Shown: positions 45,633 through 53,525, counted from the first letter of the stretch. The stretch: 64,000 nt of DNA from Paraburkholderia phenazinium (GCF_900141745.1 NZ_FSRM01000001.1:3906001-3970000); one strand, 5' to 3'. Program-made: numbers and translations. The notes: a model not told the origin generated them from the sequence alone.

Positions 45633-46724
45633 TCACGCTATCGAGTCAAGCATGTTTTTAATCGCGCCTATACGACCTTCAACACTAGAACGGGTATTCG
45701 TGCCCGAACGTACCCACCCCTCGAACTGTCCACCTTCAAATAGCTTCCTCGTGGCCCTGCGAATCTGTGGAACCCTCAACGTCAGCTTTTTCACTTTAGC
45801 GGCGCTCAGTAGGGATACACCGACCATCTGTGCGTCATACATGCCGGCGAGGAATTGGTTACGTGCAGACGCTCCATCGTATCTCTTAAAGGCGTCCGCT
45901 CCCCAAAACACTTCACAACGGGTAAGCGCATCTAGGAATACTTTCCTGATAGCTCCAAGCTGGACGGGAGAAGGATCGCGATTCTTCTCCATAAACTTGT
46001 CCATGGACCTCCGGTAGTCACCCGAGAAATTCGTCCACGAGTCACGCATAGTAATAAAGCGCAAGACGTACTCTACGTCCTGCATCTGAAGATATGCAGG
46101 CTCGTTGTTTTTCGAAATTTTCAGTTGCTGTCGTAAAAAATTAGAGGTTGAAAGCTCGAACAGAAGATCGTTTAGCTTTCCTCGAAAAGCCGCATTTCTG
46201 ATTTCTTGCGCATAAAGAGCCTCGCCTCCCGTATTGAGGCGCTCAAAGACCTCGTACTTCAGGTCCGGGTCGGACTGCTTCAGTAGTGTGATTACGCGAA
46301 CATAAGGGCGAATCTCGAGCGCATTTCTAGGCTCGGTCGGTAGCTTCTCAAAAGTGAATCCCGTCAGCGCGGTAAATTTCTCCAACTCACCCAGCGAAAA
46401 CTTGTTCCGCATGAACCGGGTAATAGTTGATAAACGCTGTTTCCCGTCAATCACGGTGTACTTGCCGTATGCCTCCTCAGCGAGATATACGGGTGGAATC
46501 GGAATGTTCAGCAGGAACGACTCAATTAACGCGGACTGCCGTTTTGGACTCCAGCGCTCTCGCCGCTGATACGACGGCTGCGTATCGATTGCTCCCTTCT
46601 CAACCATCGCCGCTACTGTCTCCAACGACATATCGGAAGCCTGCAAGACGAGACGATCCTGAGCAGCGTTGAAGATCCTCGTAATTTCGATCTCTTTCTG
46701 AGATGTATTAGCGGGGGCAGCCAT
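45633..46724 (-). CDS. DUF262 (GmrS/ParB-like) domain protein
   Basis: The 363-residue protein has the DUF262 pattern: QPSYQRRERWSPKRQSALIE, IPIPPVYLAEE, YTVIDGKQRLSTI (residues 89-101) and FERLNTGG (160-167). DUF262 is the N-terminal domain of GmrSD restriction enzymes, with a DGQQR-type NTPase/nuclease core; here the motif is IDGKQR and no DUF1524 (GmrD) nuclease is fused or adjacent. AGGAG precedes the ATG. It forms a two-gene operon with a HEPN gene, an arrangement reported for predicted defence/toxin systems. Confidence 0.85.
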   Translation of the reverse strand: MAAPANTSQKEIEITRIFNAAQDRLVLQASDMSLETVAAMVEKGAIDTQPSYQRRERWSPKRQSALIESFLLNIPIPPVYLAEEAYGKYTVIDGKQRLSTITRFMRNKFSLGELEKFTALTGFTFEKLPTEPRNALEIRPYVRVITLLKQSDPDLKYEVFERLNTGGEALYAQEIRNAAFRGKLNDLLFELSTSNFLRQQLKISKNNEPAYLQMQDVEYVLRFITMRDSWTNFSGDYRRSMDKFMEKNRDPSPVQLGAIRKVFLDALTRCEVFWGADAFKRYDGASARNQFLAGMYDAQMVGVSLLSAAKVKKLTLRVPQIRRATRKLFEGGQFEGWVRSGTNTRSSVEGRIGAIKNMLDSIA

Positions 46725-46879
46725 TTTTGGCTCCTAGCGTCAAATTATTTAAGGGGCTGGATCGGCGGGTAGCGTAGCACATCCGCTAGTGGGTGTTTCT
46801 TCGAACGCAGCTCTCCAAACGCTTAATGCAGTGTGGACCCACATGCGGGTGACGTTGCAGGTCCGCCATGCTTCACCGA

Positions 46880-47275
46880 TCAAAAAAGCCCCGCAGGTTG
46901 CGCCGCGTCGTCCCAACTGAAAATAATGACTTCCTTCCGCGCTGCCTCGCGCCCTCCGCCGCCAACGGTGTATTTAATGTCCACCGCTTCGATGTGAAAC
47001 CCCTCGAATGCCCGCCGGATATCCGGATGGTCATTCAAGCTCACGATCGCCCTACCTTTCAACGATCGCAGTCGCGACGCCATTTCGACGTATTCGGCGT
47101 AGGGAAACGGCACGCCGTACCCTTCCGTTTCCCAGTACGGTGGATCCAGATAAAACAGCGTGTGAGGCCGGTCATACTTGTCGATACACGTCTTCCAGTC
47201 GAGTCGCTCGACGAACGTGTTGGATAAGGCACGCAAGCGAGCCGCGTGAAAGGCACTCAAATGATAACGGCCCTC
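46880..47275 (-). pseudogene. D12-class adenine-N6 methylase, 5'-truncated
   Basis: The frame contains LFYLDPPYWETEGYGVPF with the catalytic DPPY, followed by RAIVSLNDHPDIRRAFEGF and the end KEVIIFSWDD, the C-terminal half of a phage-type D12 DNA adenine methylase. Homology begins around RYHLSAFHAARLRALS; the AdoMet-binding N-terminal half is missing. The remaining N-terminal reading frame is unrelated. It probably came from a prophage gene cut during island assembly. Confidence 0.8.
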
Positions 47276-47312
47276 GACGGGCCGTTGATCCTGTTGAGCA
47301 TTCAATGGCACG

Positions 47313-47705
47313 TCACGGTCCAGTTCCTGACTGCGCTGTGACGAAATTGTAGAAATCATCGGCCTGCTGGAAAAAGGCCGGGCAGAGCGCAATCAGGTCA
47401 GTTGCATCCGCTTGCGTGAAGGCCTTTGTCAGCTTGTAGTCCGCACGCGTACGAACTTTCTTGTGATCGATCAAAACATAAGCGAGTGATTTGCCCTTAT
47501 TCCCTTGCTTCTTCAGCCGCTCCGTAAGCCGTTCATGCTCACCCATCACCACGTTGTAGACGGGCAGACAACCGTCGGCCACTTCTAACGCCTTATGAAA
47601 ATCCGCGTAATACGCGCGAGACGCCGCCGAACGCCACTCCTGCTCCGTAGCCCCGTTTGCCAGTTGTCCTGCGAGCGTCACAAGATCATTGATTGTTATG
47701 CTCAC
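47313..47705 (-). CDS. HEPN-like protein, second HEPN of the island
   Basis: The 130-residue protein has SAASRAYYADFHKALEVAD, strikingly like the RAYYAxFH helix of stand-alone HEPN proteins (Arg30-x6-His37), and a later RTRADYKL segment like the RNxADY helix of COG2250-type HEPNs. It starts with GTG overlapping the upstream stop as GTGA. The classical nuclease Rx4-6H in the later helix is not complete. Its partner is the unrecognised protein upstream. I infer a toxin/antitoxin-like or RNA-binding role from fold and context. Confidence 0.65.
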   Translation of the reverse strand: MSITINDLVTLAGQLANGATEQEWRSAASRAYYADFHKALEVADGCLPVYNVVMGEHERLTERLKKQGNKGKSLAYVLIDHKKVRTRADYKLTKAFTQADATDLIALCPAFFQQADDFYNFVTAQSGTGP

Positions 47706-48478
47706 CGTCTCACCGTGATGAATTCACCATCAAATTTATAGGAGCTAAGAGGGCGACACGCGAACGTAATCGCCTCGGGCGCGGGGTCGTCAAAGCGCTC
47801 ACAAAGTGCATCGGCTATCGCCAAGTTCACCGCGCCACATCCAGCCGGGCTTTCCTCGATGAACATTTCATAGCGCAGCTGGTCGTCATACTGCTCCAAG
47901 TTCGTTTGTCGAATCGTGTAGCCGAGCCCGCGCACTGCACGGATCGCGGTCTCAAGCATCGTCTGCCGCATCTCGACCGTGATATCGCGCGTAATACGCG
48001 CATCGAGTAGGCGAGCATTTTCTACCGCGAACGGATTCTCGTTAAACGACTTGGCCTTCGCCATTTCTGCAGCCTCCTCGAAACGAAGCGCCTTGCGCAT
48101 GACGATCAAAGCGTTTAGCCTAGGTCGGGCACCTGCCCGGTCATCGAATTCGGCGAGCTGCCACGCAAACGGCAGAGCTGCAATCGCGTTGCCAGTGTTA
48201 CCGAGCGTGGCCACCACGTTCCCTACGATAGCCAAATCCTTCGGTGCCAAATTAACTGCGTTTTCGGCTGCGCGCGCTGAGTCCTCCACTTTCCCCTGCG
48301 CCGCAGTGGCAACGCACAGGACCATGAACCACATAGGCAGCTCGAACGCTCCCTTTGCAATATTTGCCTTTGCTTCACGCTCAAAGCGTTTTGCCAGCAA
48401 ATCGTTGGTCTTACCCAACGCTACCAGCTGAAGTAACTCCCCGAGCGCGGCAACGTCAGCACGAGCGACCTGATTCAA
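47702..48478 (-). CDS. Unrecognised protein coupled to HEPN gene
   Basis: The start is unclear. TTG at 48478, preceded by GGGGCAG, gives 258 residues and leaves an AT-rich promoter-like region upstream; GTG at 48622 would give 306 residues but translate through that AT-rich stretch. The first part is helical with a TPR-like look (GKVEDSARAAENAVNLAPKD, later FEEAAEMAKAKSF); the C-terminal part (GLGYTIRQTNLEQYDDQ onward) is mixed. No known domain is recognised. The gene ends in a GTGA overlap with the HEPN gene, so the two are coupled. Confidence 0.6.
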   Translation of the reverse strand: MNQVARADVAALGELLQLVALGKTNDLLAKRFEREAKANIAKGAFELPMWFMVLCVATAAQGKVEDSARAAENAVNLAPKDLAIVGNVVATLGNTGNAIAALPFAWQLAEFDDRAGARPRLNALIVMRKALRFEEAAEMAKAKSFNENPFAVENARLLDARITRDITVEMRQTMLETAIRAVRGLGYTIRQTNLEQYDDQLRYEMFIEESPAGCGAVNLAIADALCERFDDPAPEAITFACRPLSSYKFDGEFITVRR

Positions 48479-48527
48479 TGAACTGCCCCTAATTAATAAG
48501 CCTTTGCTAATTTGGATAGTATCAAAA

Positions 48528-48539
48528 CTCAGGCCTGAG
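48528..48539. promoter_or_regulatory. Palindrome, possible operator
   Basis: CTCAGGCCTGAG is a perfect 12-bp palindrome beside an AT-rich stretch (48483-48527) upstream of the TTG-start gene. It is well placed for repressor control of the coupled gene pair. Confidence 0.35.
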
Positions 48540-48709
48540 CCTATATTTCGGTACAACCCATGTGTTACCGACCGTCCATAACGGTTATCGGCAGCGCAAG
48601 GAACATTCTTCAACAGAGCCACAACCGGCGCACCCCGTTAAGTGCGCGATTAGCGAAATAGTTGCGGGAGAGGCCCGGCACGGAGCGGCGCGAAATCACC
48701 GAACTATCG

Positions 48710-49345
48710 TCAGGCCGGTTTCGCATCGCGCTTCTCGATCGCTTTGCGGGCCGCTTCCGGCAACTCGTCATATTGCGCGCGGATTCGTTTTGGTATCGCA
48801 ACGCGAACCTCAACGATCACATTCAGCATTTCGAATAGGGCCAACGCGACCTCGGGCGTATCGTCGATCACTATCTCACCCGGATGGACTGCGTTGTTAC
48901 CGACGACCCGACAATAATCGAGCGCCTGCTGAACGAAGTCGGGCACGCCTTTGGCGACGAGTGACTTGATGTCATCGTTGATGTTTACACCTTTCTCGCC
49001 GAGCTCCCGCATGAGCTTTTGCAACGACAGCCGCAACAATGCCGCTGCCGCCTTCGGCGATCGGCCGACAATGTCGCGCGCCTCGTCGTAATCTACCTTT
49101 GGCGCTTCCGGAAAGTCCTCGTGCGGTGGCGGAACCGATGCCACAGCCGGCACCAACATGCGACCTTCGTACCAGATTGACCATGCCGAACAATGGAGAC
49201 ACTCGCAGTAGTCCAACTTGGGGTGTGTCAAAAATGAACCTTGACTACGGTACTGAAAGCCACCCCAGTACTGTGCTGAGAAAACGCCGCAGTGCACGCA
49301 GTGGAACTGCTGCTCCTTAAACTTCGGTGGATAGAACTTGGTCAC
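48710..49345 (-). CDS. DUF4145 protein with zinc ribbon (HEPN-superfamily)
   Basis: The 211-residue protein has an N-terminal zinc-ribbon-like part (Cys16, Cys19, Cys49, Cys52 as C-x2-C pairs) and a C-terminal DUF4145 domain: ARDIVGRSPKAAAALLRLSL, NINDDIKSLVAKGVPDF, VVGNNAVHPGEIVIDD. DUF4145 has been placed in the HEPN superfamily. It starts at GTG with AAGGGG upstream. It is encoded between the integrase and the HEPN pair, and may share function with them. Domain call is strong; role is not. Confidence 0.85.
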   Translation of the reverse strand: MTKFYPPKFKEQQFHCVHCGVFSAQYWGGFQYRSQGSFLTHPKLDYCECLHCSAWSIWYEGRMLVPAVASVPPPHEDFPEAPKVDYDEARDIVGRSPKAAAALLRLSLQKLMRELGEKGVNINDDIKSLVAKGVPDFVQQALDYCRVVGNNAVHPGEIVIDDTPEVALALFEMLNVIVEVRVAIPKRIRAQYDELPEAARKAIEKRDAKPA

Positions 49346-49386
49346 GCGTTGCCCCTTTTTTATACTTCGTCTTCAGCGCTGACAAT

Positions 49387-50484
49387 CTAAGCTGCCTTCA
49401 CCAGCTTTAGCCTTCCCTTCTTTGCAACCTGAGCCGGGTCCAGATTCGTGTACCGCTTCAGGTTGCGCCAGTCCTTGTGCCCTGTCACGGCGGCCACTTC
49501 CGGAATCTGCCACCCTGCCTCAAACAACGCGCTAGTCGCTTCGTGCCTTAGATCATGTAGATGCAGGTTCGCGATTTCCTTGGCATCACAGGCCTGCTTG
49601 AAATATTTGCTTGCCGTGCCTTTGTCAAACCGGAAGATAAACTCGTTTTTGTGTGGCGGCAATGACGCATCTTGCCGGCGTGACTCCGCATAAAGCTCCG
49701 GCACGGGGTAACGTGGTTGCCGCATGATGACCTCGAAGCTGTCGCCGATCAGTGGAATCCACTCGTTGTTACCAATCTTCTGACGGGGATGCTTGCGATC
49801 GCGTACAAGCGCGAGATGGTTTTCGGCATCGATATCATCCCATCGCAGGTTGAAGAGCTCGCCACGACGGAACGCACACTGGATCGCCACGCGCAACAGA
49901 TCCGGCATGGCCTGCTCACGCTCCGGATGCTCGGCGAACCACTGGAAAATCTTCTCGATTTCCTCCGCTGTCGGCCGGCGGTCGCGCTTGTTGCCGGCGT
50001 CGATCAGACGCAGGTGATGAAGCGTTGGACGCGCCGCACCTACGGCGTCCGGTAACGGCAATCCGAGCAGCGAACTCGTATGCCGCAACACCGTGCCGAG
50101 CTTCGAGATATCCATGTCGACGGTGTATCCACCCGCGCCGGCCTTCTTTCGATCCTGCGCAAACTTGACGATCTGCTGCGTCGTCAAGCGCGACGCAAAG
50201 TGACTTTCGAATGCATCCTGCAACCGTTGGAGGATGTAGTCTTCATTCGACTTTGGTTTAACTGCCCGGTCTGATTCGGCCCGCGCCTCACGGTACCGCT
50301 TGACGAGATCGCCGACGGTTACTGTTGCAGCGTCAACCGCGTTCTGCCCCTTGTCGATCTCGACTTCTTTCTCCCGCGCCCAAGCTTCGGCAGCTCCTTT
50401 GGTTTTGAACGTTTTTGCTATACTCTGCCCTCGCTTGCGTACCTGAGCACGCCAGCGACTGCCCACCGGCAGGATTGAAGCCAT
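49387..50484 (-). CDS. Tyrosine-type site-specific integrase
   Basis: The 365-residue protein has an N-terminal arm-binding region (KRGQSIAKTFKTKGAAEAWA), a core-binding SAM-like domain, and the catalytic set Arg206 (CAFRRGEL), His310-x-x-Arg313 (HLHDLRHEA), His336 (TGHKDW) and nucleophile Tyr345 (NLKRYTNL), spaced as in lambda-type integrases. It lies 217 bp from the intact tRNA-Arg, with arm-type TGTAGCA repeats between. It should catalyse excision and integration of the island. All catalytic residues are present. Confidence 0.95.
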   Translation of the reverse strand: MASILPVGSRWRAQVRKRGQSIAKTFKTKGAAEAWAREKEVEIDKGQNAVDAATVTVGDLVKRYREARAESDRAVKPKSNEDYILQRLQDAFESHFASRLTTQQIVKFAQDRKKAGAGGYTVDMDISKLGTVLRHTSSLLGLPLPDAVGAARPTLHHLRLIDAGNKRDRRPTAEEIEKIFQWFAEHPEREQAMPDLLRVAIQCAFRRGELFNLRWDDIDAENHLALVRDRKHPRQKIGNNEWIPLIGDSFEVIMRQPRYPVPELYAESRRQDASLPPHKNEFIFRFDKGTASKYFKQACDAKEIANLHLHDLRHEATSALFEAGWQIPEVAAVTGHKDWRNLKRYTNLDPAQVAKKGRLKLVKAA

Positions 50485-50505
50485 AATTTTCCCCGTCTCA
50501 GAAAC

Positions 50506-50565
50506 TGTAGCAGTGCCAGATCGCTTTTCGCTGCTACAGGGTCGGTTTGTAGCAAAAGTGTAGCA
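50506..50565. repeat. Integrase arm-type repeats
   Basis: TGTAGCA occurs at 50506-50512, 50548-50554 and 50559-50565, with an inverted copy TGCTACA at 50532-50538. All lie between the integrase gene and the att core, as expected for arm-type sites. The left end of the island has one more exact copy. Confidence 0.65.
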
Positions 50566-50698
50566 GAGACGGGTATAAATTAGGGTTCACAAGGTGTCAC
50601 GGCGCTTCATTTAGGACGAAGCGAGAAAGCCGGAAACGCCCACGGGATAAGGCGGAAGCCACGAGCAGCAAGGCCCCGGTCCACCCCGTTAAAACTAT

Positions 50699-50715
50699 CC
50701 TCTCCCCGTAGTTCA
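50699..50715. repeat. Right attachment repeat
   Basis: CCTCTCCCCGTAGTTCA, identical to 41242-41258. It covers 3 bp upstream plus the first 14 bases of the tRNA, so integration preserves the 5' half of the tRNA. Confidence 0.8.
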
Positions 50716-50776
50716 ATGGATAGAACAAGTGCCTCCTAAGCGCTAGATACAGGTTCGATTCCTGTCGGGGGGACCA
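50702..50776 (+). tRNA. tRNA-Arg (anticodon CCT)
   Basis: The cloverleaf folds with a 7-bp acceptor stem (CTCCCCG / CGGGGGG, one T-G wobble), D stem GTTC/GAAC, anticodon stem AGTGC/GCGCT around loop CTCCTAA (anticodon CCT), T stem ACAGG/CCTGT with loop TTCGATT, discriminator A and encoded CCA. It reads AGG codons. It hosts the island: its first 14 bases form part of the attachment site, and its upstream promoter DNA is island DNA. Confidence 0.95.
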
Positions 50777-51155
50777 TCCTTACTCTCACCCACTCCCACC
50801 TAAAGCCGTTCGAGACCCTGTCGCGGTGCGTGGACCGAAAGCGGCCTCGGCATTTGATGCTGCCGCGAAAATGAACAGCCCCGCTCGGGGCGGGGCCTAG
50901 TGCGACACCCTCTCCAGATATTCGAACGGTTGCGTCGCCGTAGGTTGGTTGGTCGACTTCAGTAGGGTTTAAATTATGCCTGTCTTCAGATCCCAAAAAT
51001 GACCTCGACGCGGCGTGCTTTCGCCGTCACGCCCCCCCAATCTTTCACCCCCTTCGCCCACCCCAACCCGCGCCCTTACCCGTGCTATGTTCCGCCCCGA
51101 CCCCCACCAGGTCGCGTTGGAACAGACAGGCAGAAAGGAGATGGAGCAGTTTTTC
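50777..51155. other. Intergenic region after tRNA-Arg
   Basis: No supported gene. It contains a GC-rich palindrome near 50873-50898 (GAACAGCCCCGCTCGGGGCGGGGCC region), a possible terminator for the tRNA, and a C-rich stretch before 51087. Confidence 0.4.
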
Positions 51156-51362
51156 ATGAGACGGGGCAGCGCCGTCACGTATTTACTGGCGCGTCGTCGC
51201 GCATGGTTCGCCGCGATCGCGGACACGTCCCGCGGCAACATCGAAATGGAATCGAGAGAGATCGAACAGATCGAGCGTCTGATACTCGACGTCCGCGCAG
51301 GCCGGGTCCGCGCCTTCGAGTTGACCCGGCCAAAACGCGTTGCGATTTTCGTCACAGACTAG
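51156..51362 (+). CDS. Small hypothetical protein
   Basis: The 68-residue product (MRRGSAVTYLLARRRAWFAA, then IEMESREIEQIERLIL) is basic at first and helical later. GGAG nine bases before the ATG at 51156 decides this start; ATG codons at 51141 and 51087 are in frame but badly spaced or far away. Its stop overlaps the stop of the convergent hydrolase gene. No family recognised. Confidence 0.5.
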   Translation: MRRGSAVTYLLARRRAWFAAIADTSRGNIEMESREIEQIERLILDVRAGRVRAFELTRPKRVAIFVTD

Positions 51363-52333
51363 CGACCAACCAGGTTCGCCTTAAGCCACTCCGCGATCTC
51401 ACCCAGGGTCTGCACACTCTGCGGAAACCGGACAACCTGGCTCGGCGTCACCGGAAAGTTATGCCCCATATCGGGCGCATGCAGATGGGTCACCGCCACG
51501 CCCGCTGCCTTCAGCTTTTCCGCATACGCGATACCCTCATCCCGCAGCACATCGTATTGCGCTGTCGTCACCAGCGTTGGCGGCAGCGCGGGGACATCGC
51601 GCAATTGCAGCGGTGCCACGCTCGTATCATCCGCTGACACACCGGGCGCATACAGTTCCCAGAACCAGCGCATCGTGTTCGCCTCGAGCCCGTAGCCAGT
51701 CGCATTCTCCGGGTAGGACGGATGACTCGCACTCGGATGATCCGTGGCCGGATACAGCAACAGCTGGCCACGCAGCGCATGCGCCCTCGACTCGCCGCAA
51801 AGCCGGTTGGCAGTCACCGCCGCCAGATTCGCCCCGGCGCTATCGCCACCCAAAGCCAGCCGCGACGCATCCCCGCCCCACTCGTGCGCATGCGCGGCCA
51901 CCCAATCAAACGCCGCAAGGGTGTCCTCCAGCGCCGCCGGATAGGGATGCTCCGGAGCCAGTCGATACTCCACCGAGACGATGATCACGCCCGCCGCCTC
52001 GCTCAACAACCGGCAAAACGGATCGACCGTCGCCACTGCGCCGATGACCCAGCCGCCGCCATGCAAGTACACCATCACAGGTAGCGGTTGTGCCTCTCCT
52101 GACGGCAAATAGATGCGCGCATTTAAACCGCTGGCAATCTCCACGTCACGGGTCTCGACGCCGTTAGGCAAGCCGGCAATCGACACCCGGCTTTCCAGCG
52201 CACGCATCATGAGGGCGCGCGCCATACGCACCCGCTCTTCATTCGTCGCACCGACCGGTGGCGCGACCGCGGCCGCGGCCTGCTCGTCCAGCACGCGACG
52301 TACTGCTGCATCAAACGGCTTGCGCTCGTTCAT
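51359..52333 (-). CDS. Alpha/beta hydrolase of the HSL-like carboxylesterase group
   Basis: The 324-residue enzyme has the oxyanion motif YLHGGGWVIG, the nucleophile GGDSAGANLA, and the acid and histidine regions YDVLRDEG and APDMGHNFP. These are the hormone-sensitive-lipase-type (family IV) esterase features; such enzymes hydrolyse short-chain esters. No signal peptide is visible, so it is probably cytosolic. The ATG at 52333, with AGGA upstream, is chosen over a more upstream start. The substrate is unknown. Confidence 0.93.
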   Translation of the reverse strand: MNERKPFDAAVRRVLDEQAAAAVAPPVGATNEERVRMARALMMRALESRVSIAGLPNGVETRDVEIASGLNARIYLPSGEAQPLPVMVYLHGGGWVIGAVATVDPFCRLLSEAAGVIIVSVEYRLAPEHPYPAALEDTLAAFDWVAAHAHEWGGDASRLALGGDSAGANLAAVTANRLCGESRAHALRGQLLLYPATDHPSASHPSYPENATGYGLEANTMRWFWELYAPGVSADDTSVAPLQLRDVPALPPTLVTTAQYDVLRDEGIAYAEKLKAAGVAVTHLHAPDMGHNFPVTPSQVVRFPQSVQTLGEIAEWLKANLVGR

Positions 52334-52450
52334 AAAGGATTCCTGGGATGTTGGGCCACGCGGGCCTCGTTGGAGTCTCGGAAAAATACTGCAAATTCCG
52401 CCTGGCTGCCACGAACCACGCAACACCCGCAAAACGCCTCGACCAAAACA

Positions 52451-52486
52451 ATCAGGCCCGCATCTCGTAGGAGATGCGGGCCTGAT
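52451..52486 (-). terminator. Intrinsic terminator of DUF4148 gene
   Basis: A perfect 16-bp stem (52451-52466 and 52471-52486; core GCCCGCATCTC / GAGATGCGGGC) has a GTAG loop. On the - strand it is followed by TTGTTTTGG. It lies 62 bp beyond the DUF4148 gene's stop. Confidence 0.88.
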
Positions 52487-52548
52487 TCTTAACAGCTGGC
52501 GTCTAACCAGACGCTCGCCCTGCCTGCAACGGCGCAGGCAACGCTCGA

Positions 52549-52866
52549 TTAGCGAGCGTTAGAGACCGGCGGCGAATACGGGCTAACGGTCGTGTCGGCA
52601 CGGGTTCCTGCCTGCGTCGAGCCGCTGACATTCGAACCATAACCGGTCGTGTTGCCGTTTTGTGCGGCGACACGTGCTTCAGCAGCCTGGATGTCTTGCG
52701 GATAGTCGTTTTCGTCTGCAGTCGACGGGTTATAACCCGCCTTTTCCAACTGGACCAGTTGCGCACGAACTTCTGCGCGCGTCAGCGGCTGGTTCGTCTG
52801 GGCAAACGACACAACCGGGGCAGCGAGGACAGCAGCAACAGCGATAGCTTTGATGAGCGATTTCAT
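52549..52866 (-). CDS. DUF4148 periplasmic protein
   Basis: The 105-residue precursor has a signal peptide (MKSLIKAIAVAAVLAAPVVS, cleavage after FAQ), then LTRAEVRAQLVQLEKAGYNP and YPQDIQAAEARVAAQ, the DUF4148 signature. It is a common Burkholderia-group secreted small protein of unknown role. The C-terminal half is Gly/Ser/Thr-rich and likely disordered. The ATG at 52866 fits the signal peptide; AGGT sits upstream. Confidence 0.92.
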   Translation of the reverse strand: MKSLIKAIAVAAVLAAPVVSFAQTNQPLTRAEVRAQLVQLEKAGYNPSTADENDYPQDIQAAEARVAAQNGNTTGYGSNVSGSTQAGTRADTTVSPYSPPVSNAR

Positions 52867-52963
52867 GGTGATACCTCCGAAGATTGTTTTGTGCGGCGCT
52901 ACAAACAATGTTGTTTGCAGCCGGTAACGACAGTCTAGAAGGACCGACACCTAGGGTAAATAC

Positions 52964-53164
52964 CTAAATCTCGAATTCACTGTTGTGACGAATAGCACAA
53001 TCGGAGGAAGCCGCGCTCGAGTCATAGCGCATGAATTGATGCGATAAATCCACGCTGTTCGTCCGATTGACCGGCTTGCCGCGGCGGTAATCTTCAATCC
53101 ATGGATTCCCATGATCGATCGGATTCCTAGCTAATTTACGCAGGCAGACGAAAAGTACGCGCAT
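52964..53164 (-). CDS. Possible small protein, unknown
   Basis: A 66-residue frame with AGGA six to seven bases before its ATG. The sequence begins with a basic hydrophobic stretch (MRVLFVCLRKLARNP) and is polar afterwards. It is divergent from the paralogous small-protein gene at 53249. No family is recognised, and the coding call rests on the Shine-Dalgarno match alone. Confidence 0.35.
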   Translation of the reverse strand: MRVLFVCLRKLARNPIDHGNPWIEDYRRGKPVNRTNSVDLSHQFMRYDSSAASSDCAIRHNSEFEI

Positions 53165-53248
53165 TGCGATTCCTGGGATTCATCAGACGGATCGCACGTA
53201 GCAGATACCCGGCACACACGGCTCGACCACAGGATCTACGAGGAAAAT

Positions 53249-53500
53249 ATGAACCCGTTTATCGACGAAGGCATCGCCCACATCGCTCGCGTGATGAGGC
53301 CGGCGTTGTACGGAGAGCTCGGCGGCACATATTTGCCGTCCGCCTACTGGCGTCAGCGGCTCTATCAGATCCTGGACACTACGCACCTGTCGAACGCGCA
53401 GCTTCGCACCGTCGACGGCCTGCTGCTCGAACTCGACGAGTTCGATCTGTGCACCAAAGTCCCTGCGTCCCGACAAGCGCAAGTCGAACTTGCGTCATAG
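53249..53500 (+). CDS. Small protein, paralogue of 57130-57447
   Basis: The 83-residue protein shares with the 57130-57447 product the pattern FIDEGIAHIARVMRP ... LPSAYWRQRLYQILDT-THLS-NAQL-VDGLLLEL. Conserved Trp, Arg and Leu positions and near-equal spacing leave little doubt the two are paralogues. GAGGAAA precedes the ATG. It is helical and soluble. I recognise no described family. It opens a block that closes with its paralogue. Confidence 0.7.
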   Translation: MNPFIDEGIAHIARVMRPALYGELGGTYLPSAYWRQRLYQILDTTHLSNAQLRTVDGLLLELDEFDLCTKVPASRQAQVELAS

Positions 53501-53525
53501 GGATGCAAGGCTAACCAAGGCTTCG

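Larger units (their letters stand above)
41242..50715. mobile_element. Integrase-borne genomic island in tRNA-Arg(CCT), about 9.5 kb
   Basis: A 17-bp direct repeat marks both ends (41242-41258 and 50699-50715), and the right copy is the first 14 bases of a complete tRNA-Arg(CCT). The tyrosine integrase gene lies next to the right end, and TGTAGCA repeats that resemble arm-type integrase sites are present near both ends. Cargo genes are mostly on the - strand, are lower in GC in the DUF262-HEPN section, and include a phage-type methylase remnant. No transfer or replication genes are seen, so it is probably an integrative element that needs outside help to move. Confidence 0.82.
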
